Virus record (IMG/VR): IMGVR_UViG_3300022929_004573
Location: 1 to 20,313 of that record
DNA: 20,313 nucleotides
Strand: one strand, 5' to 3'
Source of the DNA: a virus
Of the stretch, positions 13,763 through 19,768 are shown one piece after another. Positions within the stretch are counted from its first letter, which is position 1, and every line of letters begins with the position of its first letter. The position numbers were made by a program, and so were the translations under genes. Under the pieces are notes generated by a model, which was given only the letters and a program-made list of their open reading frames with translations, was not told the DNA's origin and did not search any database.

Positions 13763-13835
13763 GGCTCCATCGTTTAGCGGCCTAGGACCCCGCCCTTTCA
13801 CGGCGGTAGCGCGGGTTCGAATCCCGCTGGAGTCA
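13763..13835 (+). tRNA. tRNA-Glu (anticodon UUC)
   Basis: The 73-base cloverleaf has a 7-bp acceptor stem GGCTCCA/TGGAGTC with one G-T pair, an anticodon stem CCGCC/GGCGG around loop CTTTCAC (anticodon TTC), a TAGC variable region and a T arm GCGGG-TTCGAAT-CCCGC. The discriminator base is A, and CCA is not encoded. It lies three bases after an SGNH gene, so it is probably processed from that transcript. It would read GAA and GAG, which are frequent in the acidic proteins of this window. Confidence 0.95.
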
Positions 13836-13842
13836 CTAGCGG

Positions 13843-13848
13843 TAAAAT
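13843..13848 (+). promoter_or_regulatory. Possible -10 element upstream of the kinase gene
   Basis: TAAAAT lies just after the tRNA and five bases before an ATG at 13854. That ATG opens a 13-codon frame overlapping the kinase start. No clear -35 is visible because the region upstream is the tRNA. Confidence 0.35.
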
Positions 13849-13853
13849 TGATA

Positions 13854-13895
13854 ATGACGCCAACAGAAATCAATTTTTCCTATGACAAACTTTAA
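13854..13895 (+). CDS. Possible 13-residue leader peptide overlapping the kinase start
   Basis: ATG ACG CCA begins a frame that ends in TAA at 13893-13895, 14 bases inside the kinase gene. The kinase ATG at 13882 has no ribosome binding site and no TAnnnT at the usual distance, so ribosomes finishing this short leaderless frame could re-start there. The evidence is positional only, and the peptide has no known match. Confidence 0.25.
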   Translation: MTPTEINFSYDKL

Positions 13896-14808
13896 GACTC
13901 GCTATTTCAATACGATTGAACGTGTTGATCGCATTGACTGTCTTAGAAAAATGTCTAAGCATGTAAACAAGATTAAAGAAGAGTACGAGTATTACTACCT
14001 TCTACCAGAAACTGTACAGCGATTTTTTATACAGCCGTTCGGATTTACTATGCAGGGAGAAGTTGCTTACTACTACATGGAATACTCTCACGCAAAAGAT
14101 CTTGGTCTCCAGTCAGCAGCAAAAGAAGTATCAGACGCCGAGTTTCTTAGGTTTTTAGAGAAAATTCAAATATTCAAGAACTGTATGCCAGACGAGCCAG
14201 TGCTAGACATTCAAGTAGACAAAAATGCTAGGGAACTAGTTTTAGAGAAAACTAAAGAAAGACTAGAAGAGCTAAAAAATTCTGATTGGTATCAGTCGTC
14301 TTATGCAATAAAGATTGAAGAGTCGGAAAATTCTTTGGATGCCTGCTATAAGTTGCTGGAAGAGAAATTTGAAAAGTTTTATCCCCAAAGAACCTACAAG
14401 AGAATTGTTCTATCCCACGGGGATTTAACTTTTAACAACATCCTCTGGGACGATCAGAGTAACTACTTTAAGTTAATAGACCCTAGAGGCTCTAGCTCTA
14501 TGTACATGGACGAATACTATGACTTAGCAAAACTTAGTCAGTCAATTAATGGCGGATATGACGATATTATTCACGAGAACTACTCAATAAACACTTCTGA
14601 CATGTCTTTATATATTGATGGCGGCTTGAGTCCTAGGGTTACAGGAGCATTCAAGATGTATGTAGAGCACAACAAAATAAACTATAAGTTACTTAGGGTG
14701 TACGAGGCATCTTTGTTTTTGTCCTTGGCTGCCCACCACACCGAAGACCATAAAAGAGTTGCTGCTTTTATTTTAAATGCTGCTCGGATATTAAAAAAGA
14801 TAAAGTAG
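13882..14808 (+). CDS. Choline-kinase/aminoglycoside-phosphotransferase-like kinase
   Basis: A 308-residue protein. VLSHGDLTFNNILWDD (177-191) is the catalytic loop with His179, Asp181 and Asn186, and FKLIDPRGSSS (197-207) holds the metal-binding Asp200. These are the APH/choline-kinase fold motifs. The N-lobe is unusual: only about 40 residues precede an RKMSKHVNKIKEEYEYYYLLP segment, so a canonical glycine-rich loop is not evident. The gene is followed in TAGTG overlap by a nucleotidyltransferase. Kinase plus nucleotidyltransferase is the LicA-LicC arrangement (choline phosphorylation, then CDP-choline synthesis), also seen for sugar-1-phosphates, and suggests that the two activate one substrate for a glycan. 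The substrate cannot be named. Confidence 0.8.
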   Translation: MTNFKTRYFNTIERVDRIDCLRKMSKHVNKIKEEYEYYYLLPETVQRFFIQPFGFTMQGEVAYYYMEYSHAKDLGLQSAAKEVSDAEFLRFLEKIQIFKNCMPDEPVLDIQVDKNARELVLEKTKERLEELKNSDWYQSSYAIKIEESENSLDACYKLLEEKFEKFYPQRTYKRIVLSHGDLTFNNILWDDQSNYFKLIDPRGSSSMYMDEYYDLAKLSQSINGGYDDIIHENYSINTSDMSLYIDGGLSPRVTGAFKMYVEHNKINYKLLRVYEASLFLSLAAHHTEDHKRVAAFILNAARILKKIK

Positions 14809-15563
14809 TGAGAGTTCCGACTGTAGTCTTGCCCATGGCGGGCGAAGGATCTAGGCTAAAGTCTAGGTTCGATGACCCTAAGCCTTTTGTGCAAATTAAA
14901 GGAGTCACTCTTTTAGAGCTATCTTTGCTTGGATTCCCTGAAGAGTGGGATGTAGTTTTAGTGTGTAGGGGTGAGCACGTGGGCAGGCTTGAAAAACTTT
15001 TAGTAGATAGTCCTGTGTTTAAAAATAGGAATTGCAGAATTTCTATATTCCCTGGTCAAAGTTCTGGTCAAGCGGAGACTGCTCTCTTCGGGATGACGGG
15101 CATTTCTCCAGACGCCCCTATTGTTGTATCAAACTGCGACACCTACTTTTCTGCTGACTTTGAGGTAGACAACTACTACGACGGATTGATTGGGACCTTT
15201 AAATCAAATAGCAGTGCTTACTCCTATGTTGAAATCAAAGATGGCTTGGCTGTCAGAACTGCTGAAAAAGAAGTCATATCTAACAGGGCTAGCTCTGGAA
15301 TTTATTACTTCTCTGATGTAAGAACTTACATAGATGCTTATCTATCTACTGATTGGAATGGTGAAAGATACATAGCCCCCATGTACAACAGCATGATTGA
15401 AGAAGGTCTACTGGTTACCGAAGTTAGGCAAAAGTTTGTAGTTCCACTTGGAACTCCTGAAGAAATTGACTATGCTGTAAAACATGGACGCTCGAGAGTG
15501 GGCAGAGCTGTGGCACTCGTTAACAGACGAAGAAAGAGAAGCCGTGCTCGTGATGAAGCGTAA
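14808..15563 (+). CDS. Sugar- or choline-phosphate nucleotidyltransferase
   Basis: A 251-residue protein. LPMAGEGSRLKSRFDDPKPFVQIKG (8-32) is the nucleotidyltransferase signature with Gly-rich loop, Arg16 and Lys25. VVSNCDTYFSADF contains the metal-binding Asp, and SSGIYYFSD and the C-terminal VPLGTPEEIDYAV complete a LicC/GlmU-N-like domain. It would join NTP with a phosphorylated sugar or alcohol, releasing pyrophosphate. The GTG start overlaps the kinase stop as TAGTG. The last 26 residues, Arg-rich from about residue 226, are read from bases that also encode the next small gene in another frame. They look unlike a normal domain end, so a short non-conserved tail or a frameshift is possible. 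Confidence 0.85.
   Translation: MRVPTVVLPMAGEGSRLKSRFDDPKPFVQIKGVTLLELSLLGFPEEWDVVLVCRGEHVGRLEKLLVDSPVFKNRNCRISIFPGQSSGQAETALFGMTGISPDAPIVVSNCDTYFSADFEVDNYYDGLIGTFKSNSSAYSYVEIKDGLAVRTAEKEVISNRASSGIYYFSDVRTYIDAYLSTDWNGERYIAPMYNSMIEEGLLVTEVRQKFVVPLGTPEEIDYAVKHGRSRVGRAVALVNRRRKRSRARDEA
15111..15122 (+). repeat. Copy 3 of the 12-mer GACGCCCCTATT
   Basis: An exact copy inside the nucleotidyltransferase gene, read as Asp-Ala-Pro-Ile just before the VVSNCDTYF metal-binding strand. The match with copy 5 extends to 17 bases (AGACGCCCCTATTGTTG). Confidence 0.8.
15471..15476 (+). promoter_or_regulatory. Possible intragenic leaderless -10 element
   Basis: TATGCT within the nucleotidyltransferase gene lies seven bases before the ATG of the small gene at 15484, fitting the window's pattern. 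It is also coding sequence (Tyr-Ala), so chance is a fair explanation. Confidence 0.2.
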
Positions 15564-15636
15564 AGAGCTCCAGCGCAGGGAGCAAGAGTTTTACGAGGCG
15601 AAAGCAAAGAGGGATGCCGCCAAGAAAGAAAGTTAA
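15484..15636 (+). CDS. Small charged helical protein overlapping the nucleotidyltransferase gene
   Basis: ATG 15484 opens a 50-residue frame in +1 relative to the nucleotidyltransferase and overlaps it by 80 bases. The N-terminus (DAREWAELWHSLTDEEREAV) looks like a natural helix-turn-helix cap, followed by a Lys/Arg/Glu-rich helix likely to form a coiled coil. Composition and heptad-like spacing are far more protein-like than the Arg-rich tail read in the other frame. I recognise no family with confidence. It overlaps the next small gene by 23 bases. Function is unknown. Confidence 0.6.
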   Translation: MDAREWAELWHSLTDEEREAVLVMKRKELQRREQEFYEAKAKRDAAKKES

Positions 15637-15787
15637 AGTAGTAGACGCCCCTATTGTCTACAAAGAAGGCGAAGAGTCCCTGTCGGTGTTTGGGTGGTGT
15701 TCTACTGGACATCACGAGATATGTAGAGTAGAATTTCCAGGACATAAATGTTCGTGTGAGTGTCATAAAGGATTTAATAATGCATAA
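15614..15787 (+). CDS. Small Cys/His-rich actinophage-type protein (probable zinc-binding)
   Basis: A 57-residue frame with a basic start (MPPRKKVKVV) and a C-terminal cluster of four Cys and several His: FGWCSTGHHEICRVEF and GHKCSCECHKG. The spacing (C-x4-H-H-x2-C, then C-x-C-x-C-H) suggests a metal-binding knuckle. I remember similar small Cys/His proteins in actinobacteriophage genomes; this was not searched. It overlaps the preceding small gene by 23 bases and the following SGNH gene by eight. Residues 11-14 are the Asp-Ala-Pro-Ile of the dispersed 12-mer. Possible roles include nucleic-acid or protein binding. Confidence 0.65.
   Translation: MPPRKKVKVVDAPIVYKEGEESLSVFGWCSTGHHEICRVEFPGHKCSCECHKGFNNA
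15644..15655 (+). repeat. Copy 4 of the 12-mer GACGCCCCTATT
   Basis: An exact copy inside the Cys/His-rich small gene. Flanking GTAGAC (15641-15646) and GTCTAC (15656-15661) are perfect inverted repeats, so the copy can sit in a 6-bp hairpin with a 9-base loop. It shares 18 bases with copy 5 (AGTAGACGCCCCTATTGT). Confidence 0.8.
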
Positions 15788-16670
15788 AAAATTTGAACCT
15801 GATTTTTTTGATGCTCTTTTAGATAGATCAATAGATCATCGATTTCATTTTGGTGATCCTTCTGATGACACTAGCTACCACCATGAAGTAAACTCTCTCG
15901 GCTCTAGGGGTAAAAAAGAGCTAGAGCGGTCTAAATTGTTAGCAGCTGGATGTTCCCAGACCTTTGGAATGGGTGTCCCTGAAGGGTGGACTTGGCCTTC
16001 AATTCTCGCAACAAAACTGGGCGTGTCTTACACAAATATTGGCTCTGTCGGAGCTTCCGTACAGGGGATTGTTGGAAATATAATTTCTTACATTGAAGAA
16101 ATAGGCGCCCCTGAAGTTATCTGCGTTGTTTTTCCGCAAATATGGAGATATGAGTTTGGAATTGACAGTAAAATTATTTTTAGCAAAAAAGACGGTCCTC
16201 AGGAGGAGCCTCACGTAGCGGTTGTTATAAACACTCCTCCCGATGTAAATCCGCCTAACCTCTCTAAGCGTCCTCATGAAATAACCGAAATTATTGGAGA
16301 AGCCTCGTCGGTCTACTTAACTTCAATAGCAATAAGAGAATTAATCCACTACTGCAGAGCAAAAAATATAAAACTATTGTTTAGTTCTTGGGATATTGAT
16401 GCCGATTCAATCTTTTCTAGGGCAAAAAATACACACTCTATATACAGTAACTATCTTTCTTTAGGGGATGATTTACTAGAATTTGAAGATGATCGTAACA
16501 GAGACACTACTTCCGATATTCACTATAAATGTCACACAGGGATACTCGACAAACCAAAAGAGTGGGTTAGGGGTTTAGACCAATCCCGCCACATGGGGGC
16601 GCATCAGCACCTTCACTACGCAGAACTGTTCGAGAGACATATAAGAGAGGCAGAGAACAATGTCAAATAA
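15780..16670 (+). CDS. SGNH/GDSL-hydrolase-like protein, paralogue 2
   Basis: A 296-residue protein from ATG 15780, preferred over GTG 15756 because AAGGA (15767-15771) sits at ribosome-binding distance and the overlap with the previous gene shrinks to eight bases. KLLAAGCSQTFGMGVPEGWTWPSILA is block I with candidate nucleophile Ser59. SVGASVQGI follows as block II region, and IKLLFSSWDID is a core strand. The C-terminus LDQSRHMGAHQHLHYAELF has the same His cluster as paralogues 1 and 3. The middle LSKRPHE segment also recurs in all three. No signal peptide is seen. An esterase or acyltransferase acting on glycan substituents is the most likely role. The exact activity is unknown. Confidence 0.75.
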   Translation: MHKKFEPDFFDALLDRSIDHRFHFGDPSDDTSYHHEVNSLGSRGKKELERSKLLAAGCSQTFGMGVPEGWTWPSILATKLGVSYTNIGSVGASVQGIVGNIISYIEEIGAPEVICVVFPQIWRYEFGIDSKIIFSKKDGPQEEPHVAVVINTPPDVNPPNLSKRPHEITEIIGEASSVYLTSIAIRELIHYCRAKNIKLLFSSWDIDADSIFSRAKNTHSIYSNYLSLGDDLLEFEDDRNRDTTSDIHYKCHTGILDKPKEWVRGLDQSRHMGAHQHLHYAELFERHIREAENNVK

Positions 16671-16836
16671 AAATAGCTGGGCAACTGTAACCCTAATAGA
16701 TGGAATGATCTATGAAGGCACTATTGAAGAGGAAGCTCCCTATGGGCTTTACTTCCATATTGGTGGTAACGAAGATAGGCTCTGCATGTGGCCTTGGCAG
16801 AATATAGTTAGAGTCATATATCGAAAAGAGCAATAG
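16660..16836 (+). CDS. Small beta-rich actinophage-type protein
   Basis: A 58-residue frame: ATG overlaps the SGNH stop by 11 bases and TAG overlaps the next GTG start as TAGTG. The pattern WATVTLIDGMIYEGTIEEE, then LYFHIGGNEDRLCMWPWQNIVRVIY is a five-strand SH3/Sm-like barrel layout. I recall proteins of this form with the WPW motif in actinobacteriophages; this was not searched. Exact tiling between two genes supports translation. Function is unknown. Confidence 0.7.
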   Translation: MSNKNSWATVTLIDGMIYEGTIEEEAPYGLYFHIGGNEDRLCMWPWQNIVRVIYRKEQ

Positions 16837-17789
16837 TGAAGTTTCTAACTCCCAAGAATGAGATTATAGATATAGAGGGAGAGATAAGTTTAGAAGATAC
16901 TAAACTTCACGAGACAGTAAACCTAAAACACGGAGAAGAATACTTTGCCCGTCAGTATTTGCAGTTTAGTCTAGAGCCCGAGCAAATCCCGGCAAGAGAA
17001 CATGACACTGTTCATATTTTTGAAAAAGAAGTAAATTCTTTTAACTATAGAAGTCCAGAATTTAGTCAAGTAGACCTTATAACTCTAGGTTGCTCACAAA
17101 CTTTTGGAATTGGTGTCTGCTACGAATACATATGGCCAAATCTTTTAGCCAAAAAGCTCAATTTTACTCATGCCAATATCTCGCTGCCTGGGTGGTCTGC
17201 TTCACAAGCAATAAGAAATTTTTATATTTATGTAAATACCTACGGGAAGCCTAAGGCGGTTAGTCTCTTGCTCCCTGATTTTTTTAGATACCTATATGTA
17301 GTCACTCCCGAAGTTTCTCGACTCTACAGCGGGGAAGAGCCATGGCCTCAGCCGCGACTTGAGGTAGGACAGCTTCACATAGACGGTATTTGGGACATAA
17401 AAAACCTTCCTGTCTTATCTAAGCGTCCCCACCTAATGAGCGAAGTTGTGACTCCTGATTTTAGTTTTTATCAAAATCTAGATGATATCTACAAATTTCT
17501 AGTTTTTTGTGAACAGTTGGGTATAGCTGTGTCTATTAGTTCATGGCACGGTGACGAGACTTTAGATCTTCTTAGAGCTCTTGGGACTATAAATGAGAAA
17601 CTTTTTTATGAAGATATCAGCGAGTCCGTAGAAAAATGTCAAAATTTAGACCACTTTTCAATAAAAAAGGAATTGATGCACGACGAGTTTGATGTGGGCT
17701 TGGACAAAGCTCAACATATGGGTGTCCATGAGCACATGCACCATGCCGAAAATGCGGAAAAAATACTAAGAAAACAGCTTGACTTATAG
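16836..17789 (+). CDS. SGNH/GDSL-hydrolase-like protein, paralogue 3
   Basis: A 317-residue protein. LITLGCSQTFGIGVCYEYIWPNLLA (81-105) is block I with candidate nucleophile Ser87. SLPGWSASQAI matches the PGWSTQS of paralogue 1, PVLSKRPHLMSEV matches the LSK(R/K)PH segment of the others, and IAVSISSWHGDE is the SSW core strand. The C-terminus LDKAQHMGVHEHMHHAE has the common His cluster. The GTG start makes a TAGTG junction with the preceding small gene. Paralogues 1 and 3 appear closer to each other in the PGWS segment, while 2 and 3 share GCSQTFG. The protein is probably cytoplasmic and acts in the same pathway as the other two. Confidence 0.75.
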   Translation: MKFLTPKNEIIDIEGEISLEDTKLHETVNLKHGEEYFARQYLQFSLEPEQIPAREHDTVHIFEKEVNSFNYRSPEFSQVDLITLGCSQTFGIGVCYEYIWPNLLAKKLNFTHANISLPGWSASQAIRNFYIYVNTYGKPKAVSLLLPDFFRYLYVVTPEVSRLYSGEEPWPQPRLEVGQLHIDGIWDIKNLPVLSKRPHLMSEVVTPDFSFYQNLDDIYKFLVFCEQLGIAVSISSWHGDETLDLLRALGTINEKLFYEDISESVEKCQNLDHFSIKKELMHDEFDVGLDKAQHMGVHEHMHHAENAEKILRKQLDL

Positions 17790-17808
17790 GCAAATTTAAT
17801 GCTATGTT
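17779..17808 (+). promoter_or_regulatory. Leaderless promoter of the metalloprotease lipoprotein gene
   Basis: TTGACT (17779-17784), an 18-base spacer and TATGTT (17803-17808) precede the ATG at 17815 by six bases. This is the best -35/-10 pair in the window. The -35 lies in the last codons of the SGNH gene. Confidence 0.6.
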
Positions 17809-17814
17809 AGTAGC

Positions 17815-19269
17815 ATGAAGAAATTAGCTGTAGTTGTTGCGGGGCTTTTGGTCCTAACTGGTTGCTCGTCTGTCGAGCCTGAGAATGTCTCCCTTCCCGC
17901 ACAAACCGAAGAAGCGGCGCAAGATACGCGTCCTAGTGACGATGATGTTTTAGTAGAGGTTACTCCTTCGACTGATGAAGGTGAGTTTGAGCCAGTAGAC
18001 GCCCCTATTGTTGAGGAAGAAGCTGTACAAGAAGATGTACAAGTTTCTGACCCTGTTGAGTATATTTTTTCAAGTGAAATTGTTGATGACTCTATCTGCA
18101 AACTGAAAGAAGATAGTGATCCTCGTAGAAGGTGGGCCGATGTGCCTGCGACTGGGTTCCCTCTCAACACATACGGTGCGACGGTTTCTCAGTTTGGTAC
18201 CGCAAAAGTAAAAGTTGTGTTTCTAGAGTGGGAAGACCTGAGGGGGACTCGGGAAGATTATGACTATCACGTAGAAGAACTAACCAGAGCCAACGAGTTC
18301 TACAGAGTTGTATCTGAAGGCAAGTTCGGTTTTGACATTAGCTTTGAGCAAGAGTGGATGTTGGTTGATGGCTCTTACCAAGACTCCTACTTCACCGACG
18401 AAATGACCGACGCTGGACACAATTCAGCTTCTCGCATCCAGCAGCGCATCGACAAATTTATTGCGGCTACAGATGACACGGTGGACTACTCGGATGTTGA
18501 CGTGCTTTTCTTTGGCCTCCCGCGTGCGAAGACGGTAATTGAATCGGGTGGACTGCACATTTTTGGGGACGGCGGATGGGTGTTTGGAAATACCCAAGAA
18601 GGGACCATCCTCAATATCTTTGCCTTCGGAGAGAGGGTCTTTAATCACATTGGGCAAAATCAAGGATGGGCTTGGTTTGCACACGAATTTGGTCACGTGC
18701 TCAAAATGCCTGACCTAGCAGACGAGACTCAGGGGCGCAATACCCCAGACATGTATGTGAATACACCGTTCTATGGATTTGACGTAATGGCAAATCAAGA
18801 TGCAGGAACGCAAGGGCTCTCTGCCTGGATGAAGTGGCTGCAGGGTTGGTTGGATGATTCGCAGGTCACTTGCATAGACGCCGATAATGTTGACGAAGAG
18901 TTTTATAAACTAGATGAAGCCAACATTGTTGGTGGCGAAAACGAGATGCTTGTTGTTCGCCTGAGCGATACAAAGGCTCTGATTGTTGAGTCTCGACGCT
19001 GGGATTCTAGATTTGACCTTCCGATTGCTCATTCGCGTGATGGTGTAATTGTCTACTTAGTTGATGTCACTCGCGGTCACTGGCAAGGACCACTTCGATT
19101 GCTAAGCCCGAGAGACATTACACAGTACTTGTCTCAAGAAAATGTGTGGCCTGATTGGCGAGTGCTGGACGTAATTATGTTTGAGGGTGACTCCATAACT
19201 TTTGATGGGGTCACTGTAGAAGTCAAGCAAACCTCTATGTATGGAGATATAGTAAGCGTTTCTAGATAG
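17815..19269 (+). CDS. M6-like zinc metalloprotease lipoprotein
   Basis: A 484-residue protein. Residues 1-17 are a lipoprotein signal peptide ending in lipobox LTGC, so Cys17 would be lipidated and the protein anchored outside the membrane. An acidic, Glu/Asp-rich linker follows (20-85). The catalytic domain starts near 95; WFAHEFGHVLKMPDLAD (287-303) gives HExxH with His290, Glu291 and His294 and the PDL ending typical of M6 (immune inhibitor A) peptidases. GFDVMANQDAGTQGLSAWMKWLQGWL (321-346) matches the M6 segment after the active site. It probably degrades extracellular or envelope proteins. The linker contains the dispersed 12-mer. An exported lipoprotein protease is unusual for a phage and could come from a host. 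Confidence 0.88.
   Translation: MKKLAVVVAGLLVLTGCSSVEPENVSLPAQTEEAAQDTRPSDDDVLVEVTPSTDEGEFEPVDAPIVEEEAVQEDVQVSDPVEYIFSSEIVDDSICKLKEDSDPRRRWADVPATGFPLNTYGATVSQFGTAKVKVVFLEWEDLRGTREDYDYHVEELTRANEFYRVVSEGKFGFDISFEQEWMLVDGSYQDSYFTDEMTDAGHNSASRIQQRIDKFIAATDDTVDYSDVDVLFFGLPRAKTVIESGGLHIFGDGGWVFGNTQEGTILNIFAFGERVFNHIGQNQGWAWFAHEFGHVLKMPDLADETQGRNTPDMYVNTPFYGFDVMANQDAGTQGLSAWMKWLQGWLDDSQVTCIDADNVDEEFYKLDEANIVGGENEMLVVRLSDTKALIVESRRWDSRFDLPIAHSRDGVIVYLVDVTRGHWQGPLRLLSPRDITQYLSQENVWPDWRVLDVIMFEGDSITFDGVTVEVKQTSMYGDIVSVSR
17998..18009 (+). repeat. Copy 5 of the 12-mer GACGCCCCTATT
   Basis: An exact copy in the acidic linker of the M6 lipoprotein, read as Asp-Ala-Pro-Ile at residues 62-65. Eighteen bases match copy 4, and 17 match copy 3. 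Confidence 0.8.
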
Positions 19270-19273
19270 CTGA

Positions 19274-19279
19274 TAAGAT
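19274..19279 (+). promoter_or_regulatory. Leaderless -10 element (drives 19286..)
   Basis: TAAGAT lies six bases before the ATG at 19286. It begins four bases after the metalloprotease stop. No -35 or ribosome binding site stands out. Confidence 0.5.
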
Positions 19280-19285
19280 TTTAAT

Positions 19286-19768
19286 ATGAGTTTAGATAAA
19301 TTGGACAGCTACGTAGCTAGAGGAACTATTAGGGAATTTCTAGAGTATCTTCTTGCAAACGGAACTAACGAAATTGCAGAAGCTCCCGACCATATAGCTG
19401 GAACAGATCCCACTCAGCTGCGGATTGGGTCTGTAGTTAACTCTATAAAAGAGTTTCACGTAGACAGAGCAGAGAACTTTACAGGAGTACGAGGAAAACT
19501 AACAACACTAGGATACAGCTTTGTTGTAGATGATGAAATTCCAGAGTTGCCAACGGGAACTCGGACAGTAGGCATTTTCTACATGACAAAGAAAACTGAC
19601 TATGTCGGTGGTCCCGACGTTGTTGGCTCCTCTAAGCATCAAGGCAATATTGGAGATGTTATTTGGTTCAACAGTAAACATTGGGAACACTTAGAACTGG
19701 GTAAATCTACCGAAGGCACTAACTACAGACTCTTTGCATTTTGGGGTTCTGACTGGAGCTTCAATTAA
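19286..19768 (+). CDS. Unknown protein, possibly a divergent cupin/2OG-oxygenase fold
   Basis: Encodes 160 residues with no family I can name. FHVD (57-60) could be an HxD pair, and GNIGDVIWFNSKHWEHLELG (120-139) followed by TNYRLFAFWGSDW (145-157) looks like the end of a double-stranded beta helix: GD-strand, distal His (132 or 135) and Arg148. The spacing from HxD to distal His, about 75 residues, is longer than the 50-60 of the oxygenases in this window but within the fold's range. The gene directly precedes a true 2OG oxygenase with no gap. The assignment is speculative; a plain cupin without enzyme activity is equally possible. Confidence 0.6.
   Translation: MSLDKLDSYVARGTIREFLEYLLANGTNEIAEAPDHIAGTDPTQLRIGSVVNSIKEFHVDRAENFTGVRGKLTTLGYSFVVDDEIPELPTGTRTVGIFYMTKKTDYVGGPDVVGSSKHQGNIGDVIWFNSKHWEHLELGKSTEGTNYRLFAFWGSDWSFN

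Noticed and set aside
13763-13835. tRNA-Glu as a phage attachment site
   Set aside because: No repeated tRNA 3' fragment was seen in the window and the recombinase is a short serine type 3.7 kb away; the tRNA is complete and more simply a phage translation gene.
15756-15779. Upstream GTG start for SGNH paralogue 2
   Set aside because: A good AAGGA ribosome binding site fits ATG 15780, and the longer form would overlap the Cys/His gene more with no gain in motif.
17802-18170. 122-residue antisense frame rich in Ser and Thr
   Set aside because: It is the shadow of the acidic linker of the M6 lipoprotein, which has a signal peptide, lipobox and catalytic motif in the other strand.
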